64,000 nucleotides of DNA from Isoperla grammatica (GCA_945910005.1 OX246746.1:22453092-22517091); one strand, 5' to 3'. Numbered from the stretch's first letter, positions 45,039-57,170 are shown. Numbers and translations: made by a program. Notes: generated from the letters alone by a model not told the origin.

Positions 45039-48000
45039 AGCGTTGGTGTTGACAGTTCACGTTCACGGTATTATTGACTTTAATAGATTCTTCGGTGTAC
45101 TTCCACGTTATCCAAACCATATCGTCGTTCGGGAATATCAAGTCTTGTACTTCGATTCCAGGGGTTGTGAGGAAGTTGTACAATGCTTCTGGCTTTCTAA
45201 TAAGGGTTGTTTGAGAGTCATTAGCCCGCATTGCGAACCGTCCCCAGAGCGAATTAAGTGCTAATTTTGAGATAATTCGCAATCCAGGGTTTTTGGCAAT
45301 GTTTTCAGGGTTTAATTCGATACCCTCGTTGTCCCTATAGTCGTTTACATACTTTAGTTTATCCTCAGGGGTTTGAACCCAAGCGGGCCAGTCTGATGCC
45401 TCTTGCTTAAGCTTCAAAAACATGTTGATGTACTCTACGAAGAATCCACCCTCAACCCCATCAAACTGTGTGACGTCATACTGAATAAACTCGTGAATTT
45501 CGACAAATTCGTATCCCATTTGTATGGCTTCTCGAATCTCGTCTATAACCCATGTACCCGTTAGACAACGTTCTTTACGTGAATGAGAACACGCGCCCAT
45601 GTTCATACTAATGGCACAAGCTTGACATAAAGGAAACAAAAGTTTCGACTGTGCCCTCAAATGAGCACCTGGGTGATAGAGATCTTTAGGAGGAAGAATG
45701 GTACATTTAATAAATCCGTCTAGTTTCAGAATCTCACTAGGACTGGGACATTCTTCCCCTACACAAATGCGAGTGGGATGTTTCAGAGGAAACTTGAAAT
45801 TTTTACAAATATCAGGATAGAGGCTGATGAAATCTATGTTACAAATTTGTTCTCCCTCTTTAACTTTATACTCTAATTTCAAAGCTTCTGTGCGCCCTCC
45901 GTAGAGAGCGTCTCTGAAACGTAGGGGTTGTTGGTTCACCATAGGATGATTATTGAGACGAGATTCGAGTTGAGGTGATTTATCGAGTATTTTACGGAAT
46001 TGACACCCCCACATGACATGTAAGGTGTACCCAGTCTTGTAGATCATCTCCATACGTTGCACTGTCTGTTCGTATCTGTCGGCAAGTGTCTCGGTAGCAT
46101 TACGAATCATATGGTCTCTGTTTGGTTGGCACAGGGGGCATCCATGCCAAAAACACCCAAAATACTCAAACACCTCATTTGTTTCTGCACAAAAGCCATC
46201 TACTTTTTTACGAGGGAATTGCGGAAGACGTTTTTCCCTTCCATTACCCGCGTGTTGTATATTAATGTTACGTTTCTCTACATCGTAAATGAGCCATTTA
46301 ATAGCCTCTCCCGACTGTTTGTCGCCCAATCGATATCCGCAAGAAAGAATAATACCAATGGTATTCGACTTTAAAAAGTTTCTTCTAAAAACTTTATTGC
46401 ATGCAGACGAAATAGTGATGGACTCTAGAAAAGGGGTAACGTTTCCTCTTTCTAAAAATAGCCTACGAAATGCTTGACAGGCCAGTCTTAGTACATTGAC
46501 ATCGTCTATACAGTAACTTTCTAGTTCATGTTTGTTATCAAACACCCTCCCTTCTTGGTCTTTGTGCCACTTGTGAAACTCTGTGTGTGCTGCAGGAGAC
46601 ATGTATTCATCACCAAAGAAATAGGGTGAAGGTATAGGGCCTACGTAATTTAAGTTTGTTTCGGTATTAAATAGGTGAGGGTAATATCCTTTCTTTACCT
46701 TTAATCCAAATGCTTTAGGGAGTGCACTTAAAGGCATAGGTAGGAAACTGAGAGAATCTATGAATCGAATATGTTCGAAATCCATGGCAAGAATCTTACG
46801 ACCATCCTTGATGAGAGAAGGTGTCCATCCTTCTTCGATACACCGCTTTAGAATAAAGTGCGAATCATAACCTCGTCCATTGTGTGAAATGCAAATTATT
46901 CTGTCAATACACAGCCGTTCTTTGACCAAGAAATCTAGAAATTCATTAATAGGATCTTTCCAACAAGATATCTGACGTGTTCCACACACAAAACAATGTT
47001 CTAGTGTGTCAGAATCAATGCAAAGATAACACGCTGTTTGCGATACCAATAGATTGGGTCTGTGTTCGAATACCTTTTCGTCTAATTCAGAGTCCTGAGT
47101 AGATTCAATATCAACAAAACACAAACATCCAATCTTCTTTCTCCCTAAACTCCCCCATTTATTTCATAAAACATTGATGGCCTAGAACGACATTTTTCAA
47201 GCATACTTGACAAAAGAATTTGCCACATTCGTGATTTGCGTGCATGTACACCCTACATTTTGGACAGTTTTTGCGAATCATACATGCTGACTGGTCATTA
47301 GAAAAACGTTTTTCCAAGTGATGATTGAAACAGGATTGACTTCTAAAATATCTCTGACATGATTCGCAAAACACCTTAGTATCACCTACATCGCAAGGAG
47401 GTGCACTAAGACAACCCGAGCATGTATAGGCACATGTATGTCTCGAAAGAGTCCTAAAACCAGCGTGACACCCTTTACATACGAAACGCTTTGCCACGGC
47501 TGCAGGGAGATTAACAATCACATTAAAATGCATTGCTGTCTCATCGTATAGAAGGTAAAGATGTTTTTGTGATTGAACCCCTCCTGAGAACCAAATACCG
47601 TCACATTTCAACCTATTATAAACAACAATTTTGTAGTCTTTAAGATATGCTTGAAACCGTTGAAGTTCGTGAATACCACCGCCATTTTCTAGATTAACAC
47701 CTGACTTTTCTAGAAGTTCCTTAACTTTTGGTTCTATTTTACGCCCCTTTCGATATGCCGTGTAATGTGGATCGTTATCTACTTTATCCATTGCCACCAC
47801 CAGGGCATGAGCGAGACAATTATGCTCTGTTTAATAGTCACAATGCTTCGTTTTAAACGACTAAGAACAGGTAATGGGCGGCCCTTGGTTTTAATTCCAC
47901 CGTTACCTTGGGGTAATTTGACGTGATCAACGCTTACCTCAAGTTTATCTGTAATTAAAAATTTTGAATTTGATTGAGTAATTTTCGAAATGACCGAAAG

Positions 48001-48327
48001 AATAATTTCGGAATCAATTTGATCTTTGCGTCGAAACGACATGCCAATAGGTTTGTCCATAATATTTTCGGTGTTTCTAATTGTCATGCCAACCATGTTC
48101 TGATCGTCAATACCTGTTAGAATTTTTTCTAAAAGTTCCTCGATCGTTTCCTTAACATATTCTAAAGGAGCTGTTTCCGCTTGAGGAGTAGTATTAATTT
48201 TGACAACATATCTGGTTCCTTTTGTTTTAAATCTAGTAAACTCGCGGGAAAAGGAATTGATTAGTGAAAAACGAGGGGAGGAGGAGGAGGAGGAGGTGGA
48301 TTGCGATTCGCCTGCAAACTTTTCCAT
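45010..48327 (-). pseudogene. PolB: Polinton/adintovirus-type protein-primed DNA polymerase B, broken
   Basis: Three consecutive minus-strand frames form one family-B, protein-primed polymerase. The first (48327-47779) is the N-terminal extension with GMSFRRKDQ. The second (47800-47159) has RKGRKI, RFQAYLKDYKIVVYNRL and several CxxC/CxxH zinc-ligand pairs. The third (about 47155-45010) starts with the exonuclease motif FVDIESTQD. It then has a segment resembling a VSR-type endonuclease (KVDGFCAET to GCFWHGCPLC), palm motif A (DFISLYP) and motif B (KLALNSLWGRF). The frame changes near 47825 (a one-base offset) and near 47160, and it stops at 45010 before motif C, so the catalytic palm is incomplete. 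Integrase, packaging ATPase, protease and capsid genes are absent nearby. Confidence 0.9.
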
Positions 48328-49139
48328 GTTCTAGAAATAAGAGCGTAACATAATAGAAAACAGTACATTTTTAAGAGAGAGAAAGATAGAAAAAGAACAA
48401 CTGAATACTTACAATTGATGTCTTGTATGTAGATCTCGACAGGATAAGTGGCTTGTTTCAAGTCCAAGACGTATCTGGTGTTGAATGTCCGGCAGGTAGT
48501 AGAGTCAAACCTCAACTGATGTTGTAGCCTAGCGACACAGTTACTTTAAACTGCATTTAATTAGAATATCACAACCTTCTTTAATTAGTGAAAAACTGCA
48601 GTGCAACGTACTACATGTGTGGTTTCTGTTACAGGGAAAAACTGCAGTCCACTGCAAGCGCTGTTTGAAATCACTAACCGCAATTTCCTTCCTGTCCATA
48701 ACTGCATAGGAGGTGAATAAATTTTAATTGAGGTAAAACCTAACTACCTTCAATCATTTACCACATGCATATGCAAGATATTGTGTTGATTAAGAAGTTG
48801 GGGTTAGTATAAGAAAAATGATTACAAAATGTATATTTCAATTAAGTGCTTATTAATAAATCATTCGCAGATATTACCAAACATGAGAATATTATTATTT
48901 ATAATTCCATCAAGTCCTAGACCGTACTTATCCAAAAGATAAAAAATTGGCCGCTATCACTTACGATTATTCATATCGTATTAACGCTTCCTGTTACAAC
49001 CTCGTGTGCAGTGTTTAAGAGGTCTTATAATTTAACGTTGAGAGAGCGCGTACCAAAATTACAATAAAAGTAAAATACATTAATCTCAAAATAGGGATTT
49101 TTTTAGAAACAACATTGCAATCAAAGTACGTACTAAAAC
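48328..49139. other. Upstream flank of the polymerase remnant
   Basis: On the minus strand an ORF at 48515-48410 reads TYPVEIYIQDIN and is followed by a good donor-like GTAAGTAT at about 48411. TTTCTAG lies just before the polymerase N-terminal ATG. Joining them would introduce a stop, so I do not claim an intron. No terminal inverted repeat of a Polinton was found. Confidence 0.35.
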
Positions 49140-49905
49140 AATTTCTCTAACCAATGAGCTTTTCTCAATAAAGTTACACAAAGACTAAGAGTCGGACCCC
49201 TCGTCATGGTTGAACTCCGCGTCGAACCTAGGACCTCCGAACCAAGGACCAAGCACCAGGAGTAACGTACGGAGAGTCGAACCCTACAACGCCTCGCTAG
49301 CGGAAACGTTATCGGAGTCCGCGCTATTTCCTGTATGTTTTCAGCATTCATGCAGCTATTTAGAGCGTTCTAATTTAACATAGAGAATAAATAACCTTCA
49401 CATAGAAACGAACCAAGAACCTCGCGCCAAGAATAGACTACGTACTAAGGTAAGCACGGACCTAGATGCATTCTAGTGGCATGAAAAGGAACTAAGCACC
49501 CTGTGATTGCAACTCACTGCAAAGGAGAATACATTCTCTAACCAAGGAGCTATTCTCAATAAAGCTATACAAATACGAAGACTCGGGCCCCTCGTCGAAC
49601 CGAGGACCTCTACATAGGGATTCAAACCAAGGACCTATTTACTTACTCGTACTAAACTACGTACGATGATAAGACGACGATGTGGTCAACGGAACTCGGC
49701 CAATTCAGAATCTCAAACCAAGGACCTCCCTAGGTGAGGGCAGGGGCATAGGGTCTAACACAGGGTGGGGGTCACACCCGAGGTCAAACCCCTCGTCGAA
49801 CCGAGGACCTTTAGATAGGGAATCGAACCAAGGACCTATTTACTTACTCGTACTAAACTACGTACGATGATAAGACGACGATATGGTCAACGGAACTCGG
49901 CCGGA
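49140..49905. repeat. Tandem repeat with CGAACCGAGGACCT units
   Basis: A block of about 120 bp (CCCCTCGTCGAACCGAGGACC, then CCAAGGACCTATTTACTTAC, then CGTACGATGATAAGACGACG) is duplicated at about 49587-49700 and 49788-49905. A more diverged relative lies at 49140-49260. The GGTCCTTGGTTCGA-like strings on the minus strand resemble B-box/T-arm sequence, so a decayed SINE-type repeat is possible. Confidence 0.65.
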
Positions 49906-51167
49906 TGTGGTCAGACACAGCCAAAGATAGTAAGATATACCCTGTCGGGTAAGATGCGCAACTGTAATATGTACAGCTCTGCCACTGTTTGAGAAGCGCT
50001 TGCGCGCTATCTCATGGGCGCCACCAGAACTACTATGGCGGGAGATTCAAATTGCTGAGCTGTCACCAGCACGCAGGGGGTTTCTGTTAATTTTAATTTA
50101 TTGTTATTGAGGGTAACTTAATTGATTCATGTCATGTCACCTTTATTTACCACGTTTAAAAATATTTTTCAAATTTAATAAAACACCTGCAGAACACCCA
50201 ATTTATATCGGTTTTAATTGTTTAAAATAGTACCAAAAAATGTCACCCACTAGTGAATTAAGTGCTCTTTTTTTATGAATGTGTGTTGTTCCAATAAATA
50301 TTTAAGTTTTTCCTATTATGTTCTTTTAACGTGGGTATTGTATTTTAGCAACACACATTTCACACCGGAATTAAGAACATTTGATAAGAGAAAAAAATGT
50401 ATGTATTATTTATTGGAACAAAGAAACATTCATCACAGCACTGAATTCTCTTGAGAAAAACATATAATTCTGTTTACCTTGTGGTCACTTTAAGCATTTT
50501 TAACAGACAGACATCTGGAGTTCTGCAGGGTATGTGGACAAACAGCCCTGAAAAGCCATGTTCAATATTCCATTATTGTTAAATCACACAACATGGAAAA
50601 CATTTTAGCAATTTTAAAGCACTGTTAACATTGAAAAATTAAATTATAAATGAGGATATGATAGGATTATACAAATAGGAAAAGTATCATATTTTAAACT
50701 ATTTTTATTAATAGAAATAGACAAAATATGCCAGTTAAAATGCAATACAATGATATTAGGCTATTCTTAACAATGTAGGCCTAATGGTAAGAATCAACTA
50801 TCATGTAGGTCTAGCAGTTACTAAGTTGCAATTAATTAGCAAGTATCAATAAACAGAAACACATTAAACCTAGGCCATATTAATCTAAAATAATTCAGTA
50901 AAACAAAAATGAATTTAATAAAGGGAATTTTAGGTTGGCCTAAACGTTAAATAAATCTCTATGAAATGTACACTCTCAGGCTCAGCAAGTATTCTCTAAC
51001 CTAAACAGCAATAAACAACCTTTTCTTCTAAGGTTCTGGAACTGGTCGATTATCCTGTAAAGAAACAAAATGGAATTAGGTTCAAGTAAAAGTGGATTTT
51101 AAACTTGTTATTGACAGGTGGTATTGGTATCTTTGTTGAAAAATGGTAGGCCTATGCAAACATTGAT
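49906..51167. other. Gene-free stretch
   Basis: No supported gene. On the minus strand TTTCTTTACAG at about 51054 precedes a short frame DNRPVPEP and a stop (about 51052-51026), which looks like a tiny terminal exon. No partner exon was identified, so it is not called. Confidence 0.3.
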
Positions 51168-51175
51168 AGCTGGAA

Positions 51176-51706
51176 TAGAGGTCTGCACGGGTACGGGCTT
51201 GGCCCGAGGGGCCGGCCCGCGGGCCTTGATATGTTTATTAAGACGGGCCCGGGCTGGGCCTGGGCCTACATATCACTGAACGAGGAGGGATTTTTCGGGC
51301 TTTTCTAATTTTTTTTAATTGCAATGAAAGAAAAGTAATGTTATTTTACCAACATTTCCAAAACTTAAATCAAATCCGAAACAGTATAAACTTCCGGTCA
51401 CAGCATTTTTGTTGTAATTCTTTACGTTACATACTGTCACTGGCAATAGTTACTAGAATTTGGTTTCATCTCATTTCCGTTTTGTTCCCACCCTGTTGTT
51501 CGTATTCCTTGCCAAATACTATGGAAATCAACTTGCTGCTTTAACAGTTGAACTGGCTTTTACGGGCCAATTTACACTTCAGGCGGGCCTGGGCCGGACC
51601 CAGGCTTTGATTAGCTTACTCAGTAAAGGGCCGGTACGGGCCCGGGCTTGAAATACCGGGCCCGGGCCGGACCGGGCTTTTATATTTGGGCCCGTGCAGA
51701 CCTCTA
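51176..51706. mobile_element. hAT MITE with GC-rich ends, 531 bp
   Basis: TAGAGGTCTGCACGGG and CCCGTGCAGACCTCTA are perfect 16-bp inverted repeats, flanked by an exact 8-bp duplication AGCTGGAA (51168-51175 and 51707-51714). GGGCCCGGGC-type subterminal palindromes at both ends contrast with an AT-rich centre. No transposase frame. Confidence 0.95.
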
Positions 51707-52257
51707 AGCTGGAATGTCTTCACTTATAAGTGACAATCTAGGATTATGTCTTCATTTTCAGATGGATGTTAAAATCATGATGAAATATTGATGGTAATGC
51801 ATTCCAAATGAAGTGATTTTGTAGATCATTTGTAAATTTGTTACTTGTGAGGTATCTAATCCAATCAATTCCTTATTATAGTCCCGGTACCCAGAGAAGT
51901 CACATAGTTACTTTTTCGTTCTCAACTTAAAAAGCACGAATCACTAACGTTTCTTGCCGGTTATTTAGTAAATTTGTGTGCGTGAAGTTTCGGGGAAGAA
52001 AACTTGCCGGAAACCGGATACACGTCATAAATATTGCGTCACTCCGAACGGGAAACTTAGGTTTTTTCGTATCTTGACATTTTTTAAACTTATATTATTA
52101 GTTAATTAATTATTATTATTTACTTTTTATTAACTGGTAACAAATATTTCATTACTATTATCTTAAAAGTGTAGGTACAAAGTAAGTAGTCCCAAAACAT
52201 CCATTCGGGAAGGCGTGGCCAAGGAAGTAGCCGACGAAGACTGTGGTAAAACGTATC

Positions 52258-52318
52258 ATGGCAGCTGATAGTGTGTTCATCAATAATTCATATTTTTTGA
52301 AAATTCAAGAATATTTAG
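52258..52318 (+). CDS. Possible short first exon inside the 51877-56046 element
   Basis: An ATG at 52258 opens a 20-codon frame (MAADSVFINNSYFLKIQEYL) ending at a strong donor, TTAG|GTAAGT, at 52318/52319. The product is unrecognised. The only attractive downstream exon (52934-53042) is in a phase that does not join simply, so this is tentative. Confidence 0.25.
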
Positions 52319-52439
52319 GTAAGTAAAATATCTTACATATTGAAAGTAAAAAATGTTTTTAAAAAGTTGCTCTTTATTTTGTTAACGTTTTTGGAGTTGA
52401 TATGATTGCGTGTTGTAAATTGCTGGCCACGTTGATATA

Positions 52440-52880
52440 ATAGGGTCCTAGGCCTATCAATGTTTATGCCCAGGACCTAGTCCTAAGGCCTACCTACACA
52501 TCGTAGCCTCTTGCCCTAGGCCCTAGCCTACGAAGTTGTGACTGAAAACTGACTAGCCTAGGCTAGGCCTAATAGTAGGCCCCGTTGTGTAGGTTTATAC
52601 TGTCAGCCAAAGACAAGATTTAGGCCTGGGCCCTAGCCCTTAAGCCTAGGCGAATGCCTAACCTAACCTAGAAGTAGGGCTAGGCCTAGGCCTAGGCTAG
52701 AATTGGGAAGAGAGTAGCGTTTTGATTTTAAATTAGCGTTAAACGATAAGTAGGCTTAGACCTAGTCTTTCTCTAGATCTAGTTCGATAAATTTGGCCTA
52801 AAAGTCATAACATCAAATAAGACTAGGTCCCATGGGCTACATATTTTTAGGACATGTTTTGAATTGGTAGGGCCAGGCCT
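52440..52880. repeat. TAGGCC-hexamer-rich tract
   Basis: Dense TAGGCC/CCTAGG hexamers within the candidate transposon. Confidence 0.8.
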
Positions 52881-52933
52881 AGGCCTTAACATTACTATAG
52901 CCTATATAAGGTGTATGTGTTGCATTGTTCCAG

Positions 52934-53042
52934 ATTGTGTAATAATGTCATAAGACCTGCCAGTAAAAAAGTACTATTCAAACGGAAGGCAGTGAAGCTG
53001 ACTCAAGGTCAAGTGGCACTCTTAGCCCAGAGAAATGTTCAA
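52934..53042 (+). CDS. Possible internal exon
   Basis: The segment lies between an acceptor-like TTGTTCCAG and a donor GTAAGC. One frame reads CNNVIRPASKKVLFKRKAVK and continues LTQGQVALLAQRNVQ without stops. The basic composition is plausible for a DNA-binding protein, but no family was recognised and phase with 52258-52318 does not match. Confidence 0.25.
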
Positions 53043-53200
53043 GTAAGCTCACTACACTCACACACTTTCATTGTAGGCTAGTGGGGTCTAGGCATTGAGT
53101 AGGCCTACAAAATGTACTGTAACAAAATGTTACCCTTGCCATAGGCCAACACAAATTTACAAACCCAATGGGGCTTTGCACGCAAAGCTTGACGTAGAAT

Positions 53201-53451
53201 GCGCCACCACCGTCCAAGCCCAAATCCATGACCTGCTGGATGGGTAAATCAGCGCGGACAAGGTCTACTTGACCCATCCAGCAGGCTGTGATGGCAGCAT
53301 TTTGCCAAAGACATTGGAATAGTAGTAGCGCCACCACAGTTCGAGCTCAAGTCCAGAGCCTCCTGGATGGGTAAATCAGCCCTTTTTTGCATGGCTAAGT
53401 TACGCGGAGATCATAGTAGACCTTGTCTGAGGGCCGGGACGGTGCTGGCGC
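53201..53451. mobile_element. Small foldback element with nested hairpin
   Basis: GCGCCACCACCGTCC (53201-53215) and GGACGGTGCTGGCGC (53437-53451) are inverted repeats with one mismatch. Inside, CCTGCTGGATGGGT (53232-53245) pairs with ACCCATCCAGCAGG (53272-53285). CTGGATGGGTAAATCAGC is duplicated at about 53235 and 53361. It contains AAGGTCTACTTGA and its inverse TAGACCTTG, shared with the hairpins at 23955 and 55786. Confidence 0.7.
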
Positions 53452-55785
53452 TGCCACAATAACTGCGTGTAGGCCGACCATGGCTTGTAGTGTTTCAACT
53501 CTACTTACATGATTAATGTGCATAGGCTTACCATGTTTAGAATTATTTCAAAGATTAGCTGAATGTGTGAATAGATTCTTTAGTCTATATGGACACAATA
53601 ATTTAATGAATTGCCAAATCGGACCCATAATCATATGGTTTGAATGTGTCGTTAGTTCATAGTTGTTACCTTTTAAATCACTTGAAATTGCCAAATATCC
53701 CTCCATCTCACTGGTATAAATGGCTAAAACAGTCGGCCATTAGGCCTACTCACTGGCCTGGTGATGTCAGCCCAGTGTAGGCCTACCCAGCCCCTCGCAT
53801 AACCTATTCACATTCCTTTCACACATATTTTTCACCAATATGGCATACCTTCAGCTGTTGTTTCTAATAACCAACACAATAAACTGAACGCTGCAGCTGG
53901 CACATGTAAGTCTTTATGTGCAAATCACTTTTATAACTTCACTTTGCGGGGTGAGAGGTTTAGTGTGTTCTTGCTTCTCCAAATTCCCCTCCTCGGTAAT
54001 CTACCTTCCTTGGGCTGGTTGAACTGCCACAGTCATAGTAAAGAGTAGGCCTGCCTATATCCAATAATTTTAGTATCCCTGAAGGACGTCTGAGTAATGT
54101 CCCACATCAAGTAGGCCTAGCGTATTTGGTTGATTGTAAGATGTTATTTTTATGTTGACCATACAGCATTTAAGTCGAATTACAATTGGTTCTTCATTCT
54201 ATTGCAGACCGTTACCCAGCAAGTAGAGGAAGTATGATTGTGGGAAGATAGGAAGAGGGTGAAAAATTTGGTTGTGAAACCCAAGCTGACCCTGCCAGAA
54301 GCAGAAAACTATGATGGATGATGATGACCGTTGTCTTGATGCTTTATTATTTGTTTTTATTTATAACACATTTTTTAACGTTGTACTATTGTATTTATTG
54401 AAATATATTTTTATTTTTATTTTTTTTACTTTGTGTTTATGTATTTATTTATTTATTTTATTGTAATTTGTTATTGCTATTTTTTTCATTTTTTTTTCTT
54501 TTTATTTATTTGTATTTATAGTTATTTGTTTTTATTCAGTTACAGATATTTATTTTACATTTTGTTTTGTGTGTGTATGTGTTTATTTACTTAATTGTCA
54601 GGCCTACTTGTTATTACTATTTTTTTTCAGGTTTTTTGTTATTATTTTTTTATATTTTTTTACTTGTGTTACTGTTCATGGGCGAAGCCTGCATTCAAAA
54701 TTATCATAGCCACATGTCTCTCCCCATATCAGTTGTGAATTATGAATGTATATAATATTGCAATGTAATTGTTAACTGAATGTGTTCTACCATATAGTTT
54801 TTTTTGTGTTGGGGGATTATTTCCTTAGTGTGGTAATACGTTTACATGCAATTATTGCACTGACAGTTGTTCAGTTTGGTGGTCACCATCATCAAAATGG
54901 TATGTAATAATTATGTATTCTTTCCAAGTGTGGTAAGATATATTTTATGTGAAATAAATGAAAATTGCAGTATATACTCTGTTCATTGGCTTGCATAATA
55001 ATAACCAATTACTTTTTTAATTGAAATTAATACACTTTTCACCCTACTTAATTCCAATAGATATTTTTCCTTTTTATTATTTTGTCAGTAGACCCTATGT
55101 ATTGCAGAAGTGTTTAATTGATGTACCTAGCGAAAAATTGAATGATTACTTCATAATGAAAAACTGTAGGTGGTGGAGAAAACGGTACTATAGAAGAATA
55201 GGAAATGTGTGGTTACATGAAAACATTCGTTTTAGGAGGGGGGGGGGCGTATATTTTAATGTATTATAGTATTATATTATACATTTAGTAAGTGTATATT
55301 TATTATTTCCTCGACTAGCGACTAGCAATTGTTGGAGTAAATAATGATATTTGGAAATTGTAACTGGAAATATTCACTTGTGTAACGATAATTTTTTGAC
55401 GACTATTGAGACTGAAAAATTGCTATAAGTTCACCATCTGAAGACGTGTATTGGCCTGTCATTTGGATGCAAAGTCGTACGCGGCATTAAATGACACCGA
55501 GAAAATTAAAATATTGTGCGCAGAGCTATTTTATACTAATGCACGTTGCCCATAAAAAGTGTAACACACTACCCAAATACATTTCACGAAATCTCAGTAT
55601 CCACAGGTCCATCCGTCCGTAATGCAAATATTTTTAACCAGCAGCCCTTTACCTTTCCTACAGTGTGTTTAAAAACTTTTATGCATGCGGTAAGGACAGT
55701 AAACGATGCCCCGTTTACGATTGCGCATGATAGGATTTCAATTTACCGCGCACCACTGCTTGTGAAATGTGACATCGCATAATAC
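53452..55785. other. Gene-free T-rich stretch
   Basis: No gene is supported. 54340-54700 is a T-rich TTTAT/TTTTA low-complexity region. A frame at 55021-55269 (82 codons) has no recognisable domain. An acceptor-like TTCTATTGCAG at about 54209 is followed by a short open segment, with no supporting partner. Confidence 0.35.
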
Positions 55786-55858
55786 AAAGTCAACTTGATA
55801 TCCGCCTAGTGGAGGCTCGTCGAACGAGCCTCCGCTAGGCGGAGATCAAGTAGACCTT
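55786..55858. repeat. Long hairpin with CCGCCTAG.GGAGGCTCG arms
   Basis: AAAGTCAACTTGATATCCGC with CCTAGTGGAGGCTCG pairs with CGAGCCTCCGCTAGG and CGGAGATCAAGTAGACCTT. The arms are about 34 bp with only a few mismatches around a loop of about 5 nt. The outer part AAGGTCTACTTGATNNCCGC is the same as the LTR hairpin at 23955-23997. Confidence 0.85.
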
Positions 55859-55949
55859 GGAATAATACATCGTCAAGTCTAGTAGGCCGTGACCACGTGC
55901 CGAGGAGTGGCGACACCTCCAATATGGCGCATATTGGCGTAAAAAAGTA

Positions 55950-55985
55950 GTCCGCGCACGACCACGTCGTGAGAAGGCGCGGACT
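55950..55985. repeat. Hairpin GTCCGCGC/GCGCGGAC
   Basis: GTCCGCGCACGACCACG and CGTGAGAAGGCGCGGAC form an imperfect stem just inside the right end of the candidate transposon. Confidence 0.65.
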
Positions 55986-56220
55986 GTTACTAATGATTCA
56001 ATGAACCAATCGACGGCATGTGACTTCTCTGGGTACCGCGACTATACCATGTACTATCCATGTACTATTCATGCCATGCAGCTATTTTTATCTTTTGGGC
56101 AGCGAAATAACGTGGGCTTGCTGAGTAGGGCCTACTGTTTGCAGTACAACACACAGTACTGGTATGTAGCGACAGTATAAGCAGCACAAGGTTGAGGCAC
56201 ATTTAAACTTAATAAAAGTA

Positions 56221-56535
56221 AAGACGCGTCTACACAAAATGATTAATGTGTAAGTCGTAAGGTGTATGGTTTAAGGTTTAATGTTTAAATCGTAACGTTG
56301 TCCCCGCCTCTATATATTTCTTTGAAAGATCTGCGACTACGTAACGAACGTTGATTGGATGGTCGTAGGCCTAAGCCTAACGACAGTAGTTCGATCTTGT
56401 TAAACTACTCTTAAACACTAATCATTAAAGATTACACCTTACGACACTGTGTGAACGCTAACACGTAAATCATATGCCTGAACTTGCTTAAACCATAAAC
56501 CTTAAACATTAATCATTTTGTGTAAACGCGACTTA
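56221..56535. mobile_element. Foldback MITE with ACACAAAATGATTAATG ends
   Basis: GACGCGTCTACACAAAATGATTAATG-type sequence at the left is mirrored by CATTAATCATTTTGTGTAAA and CGCGAC at the right (to about 56532). Inner arms CGTAAGGTGTA and TACACCTTACG are also inverted. Non-coding. Confidence 0.75.
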
Positions 56536-56976
56536 AACAACAAAAGGTACTTAAAAGTAGCACATAAAAAAATGTCCCATTAATTAGAAACAGGAAACAA
56601 AAGTTATTTGTTAAGAATCCCAACACAAAATCTTAATTGTTTTGTTTAAAATATGTCCCCTCCCCCCATTGATCACATGTCATCTAGCACATATGTAGCA
56701 TGCTAGTCATCAATAACAAACACACATGAAATAAGAACTATCGGCAGGCCCTATGGTTATGAATTTATGCAAGTAGGCCTTATGCTAGACTACATGGCAC
56801 TGGCAGTCAACATTGCTTTGTTGAGCATTATTTTTCTTTGGGTGGTCTACAGTTACAGGTTTATATAGGTAATTATAAAATACATCAAATATGCATACCG
56901 CTAGCCTCAGGCGCTATGGACTCGGCCCAGTAAGCATACTGCTCGACTCAAGACGATCGTCTAGAATAAAACAACA

Positions 56977-57170
56977 TTACTCGTTGGCCCAGTGGTTAGC
57001 ATCCCTGCTTCCAATGCAGAAGGTCCCGGGTTCAAATCCCGCTTCAGGCAAAAGTTTTTTAACTTCTGATGTGGATTCAATTCCATTACTTCTTGGCTTA
57101 GTAATAAGTAAACGGTGACTTTGGAGCCGACCTAGCAATGAAGCACTCAATAAATTCAAAGTTGTTCTGA
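56977..57170 (+). mobile_element. tRNA-derived SINE or tRNA relic
   Basis: TGGCCCAGTGGTTAGCA is a good A box and GGTTCAAATCC a good B box. The anticodon stem CTGC/GCAG carries loop TTCCAAT, which would place CCA at the anticodon. The 5' sequence does not pair with the 3' acceptor strand TTCAGGC, so it is not a functional tRNA. A tRNA-unrelated body of about 110 bp follows and ends near AATAAATTC. It is probably a SINE, although no target duplication was found. Confidence 0.6.

Larger units (their letters stand above)
51877..56046. mobile_element. Candidate 4.2-kb DNA transposon with 29-bp terminal inverted repeats
   Basis: The left end TATAGTCCCGGTACCCAGAG (continuing AAGTCACAT, to 51905) and the right end at 56018-56046 are reverse complements over 29 bp with one mismatch. 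The similarity stops abruptly on the inner side. No unambiguous target duplication beyond the TA/TAT at the edges could be read. The interior contains TAGGCC tracts, hairpins and weak exon-like pieces, but no recognisable transposase. It may be an old autonomous element, or two solo ends 4 kb apart. Confidence 0.5.

Noticed and set aside
48260..48515. Intron joining an upstream exon to the polymerase N-terminus
   Set aside because: Splicing the GTAAGTAT donor to the TTTCTAG acceptor gives an immediate stop in the upstream frame.
51026..51060. Tiny minus-strand terminal exon ending DNRPVPEP
   Set aside because: A good acceptor and stop, but too short to support without a partner exon or transcript.
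56990..57052. Functional tRNA-Trp (CCA anticodon)
   Set aside because: A and B boxes and anticodon stem look right, but the acceptor stem does not pair and a SINE-like body follows.
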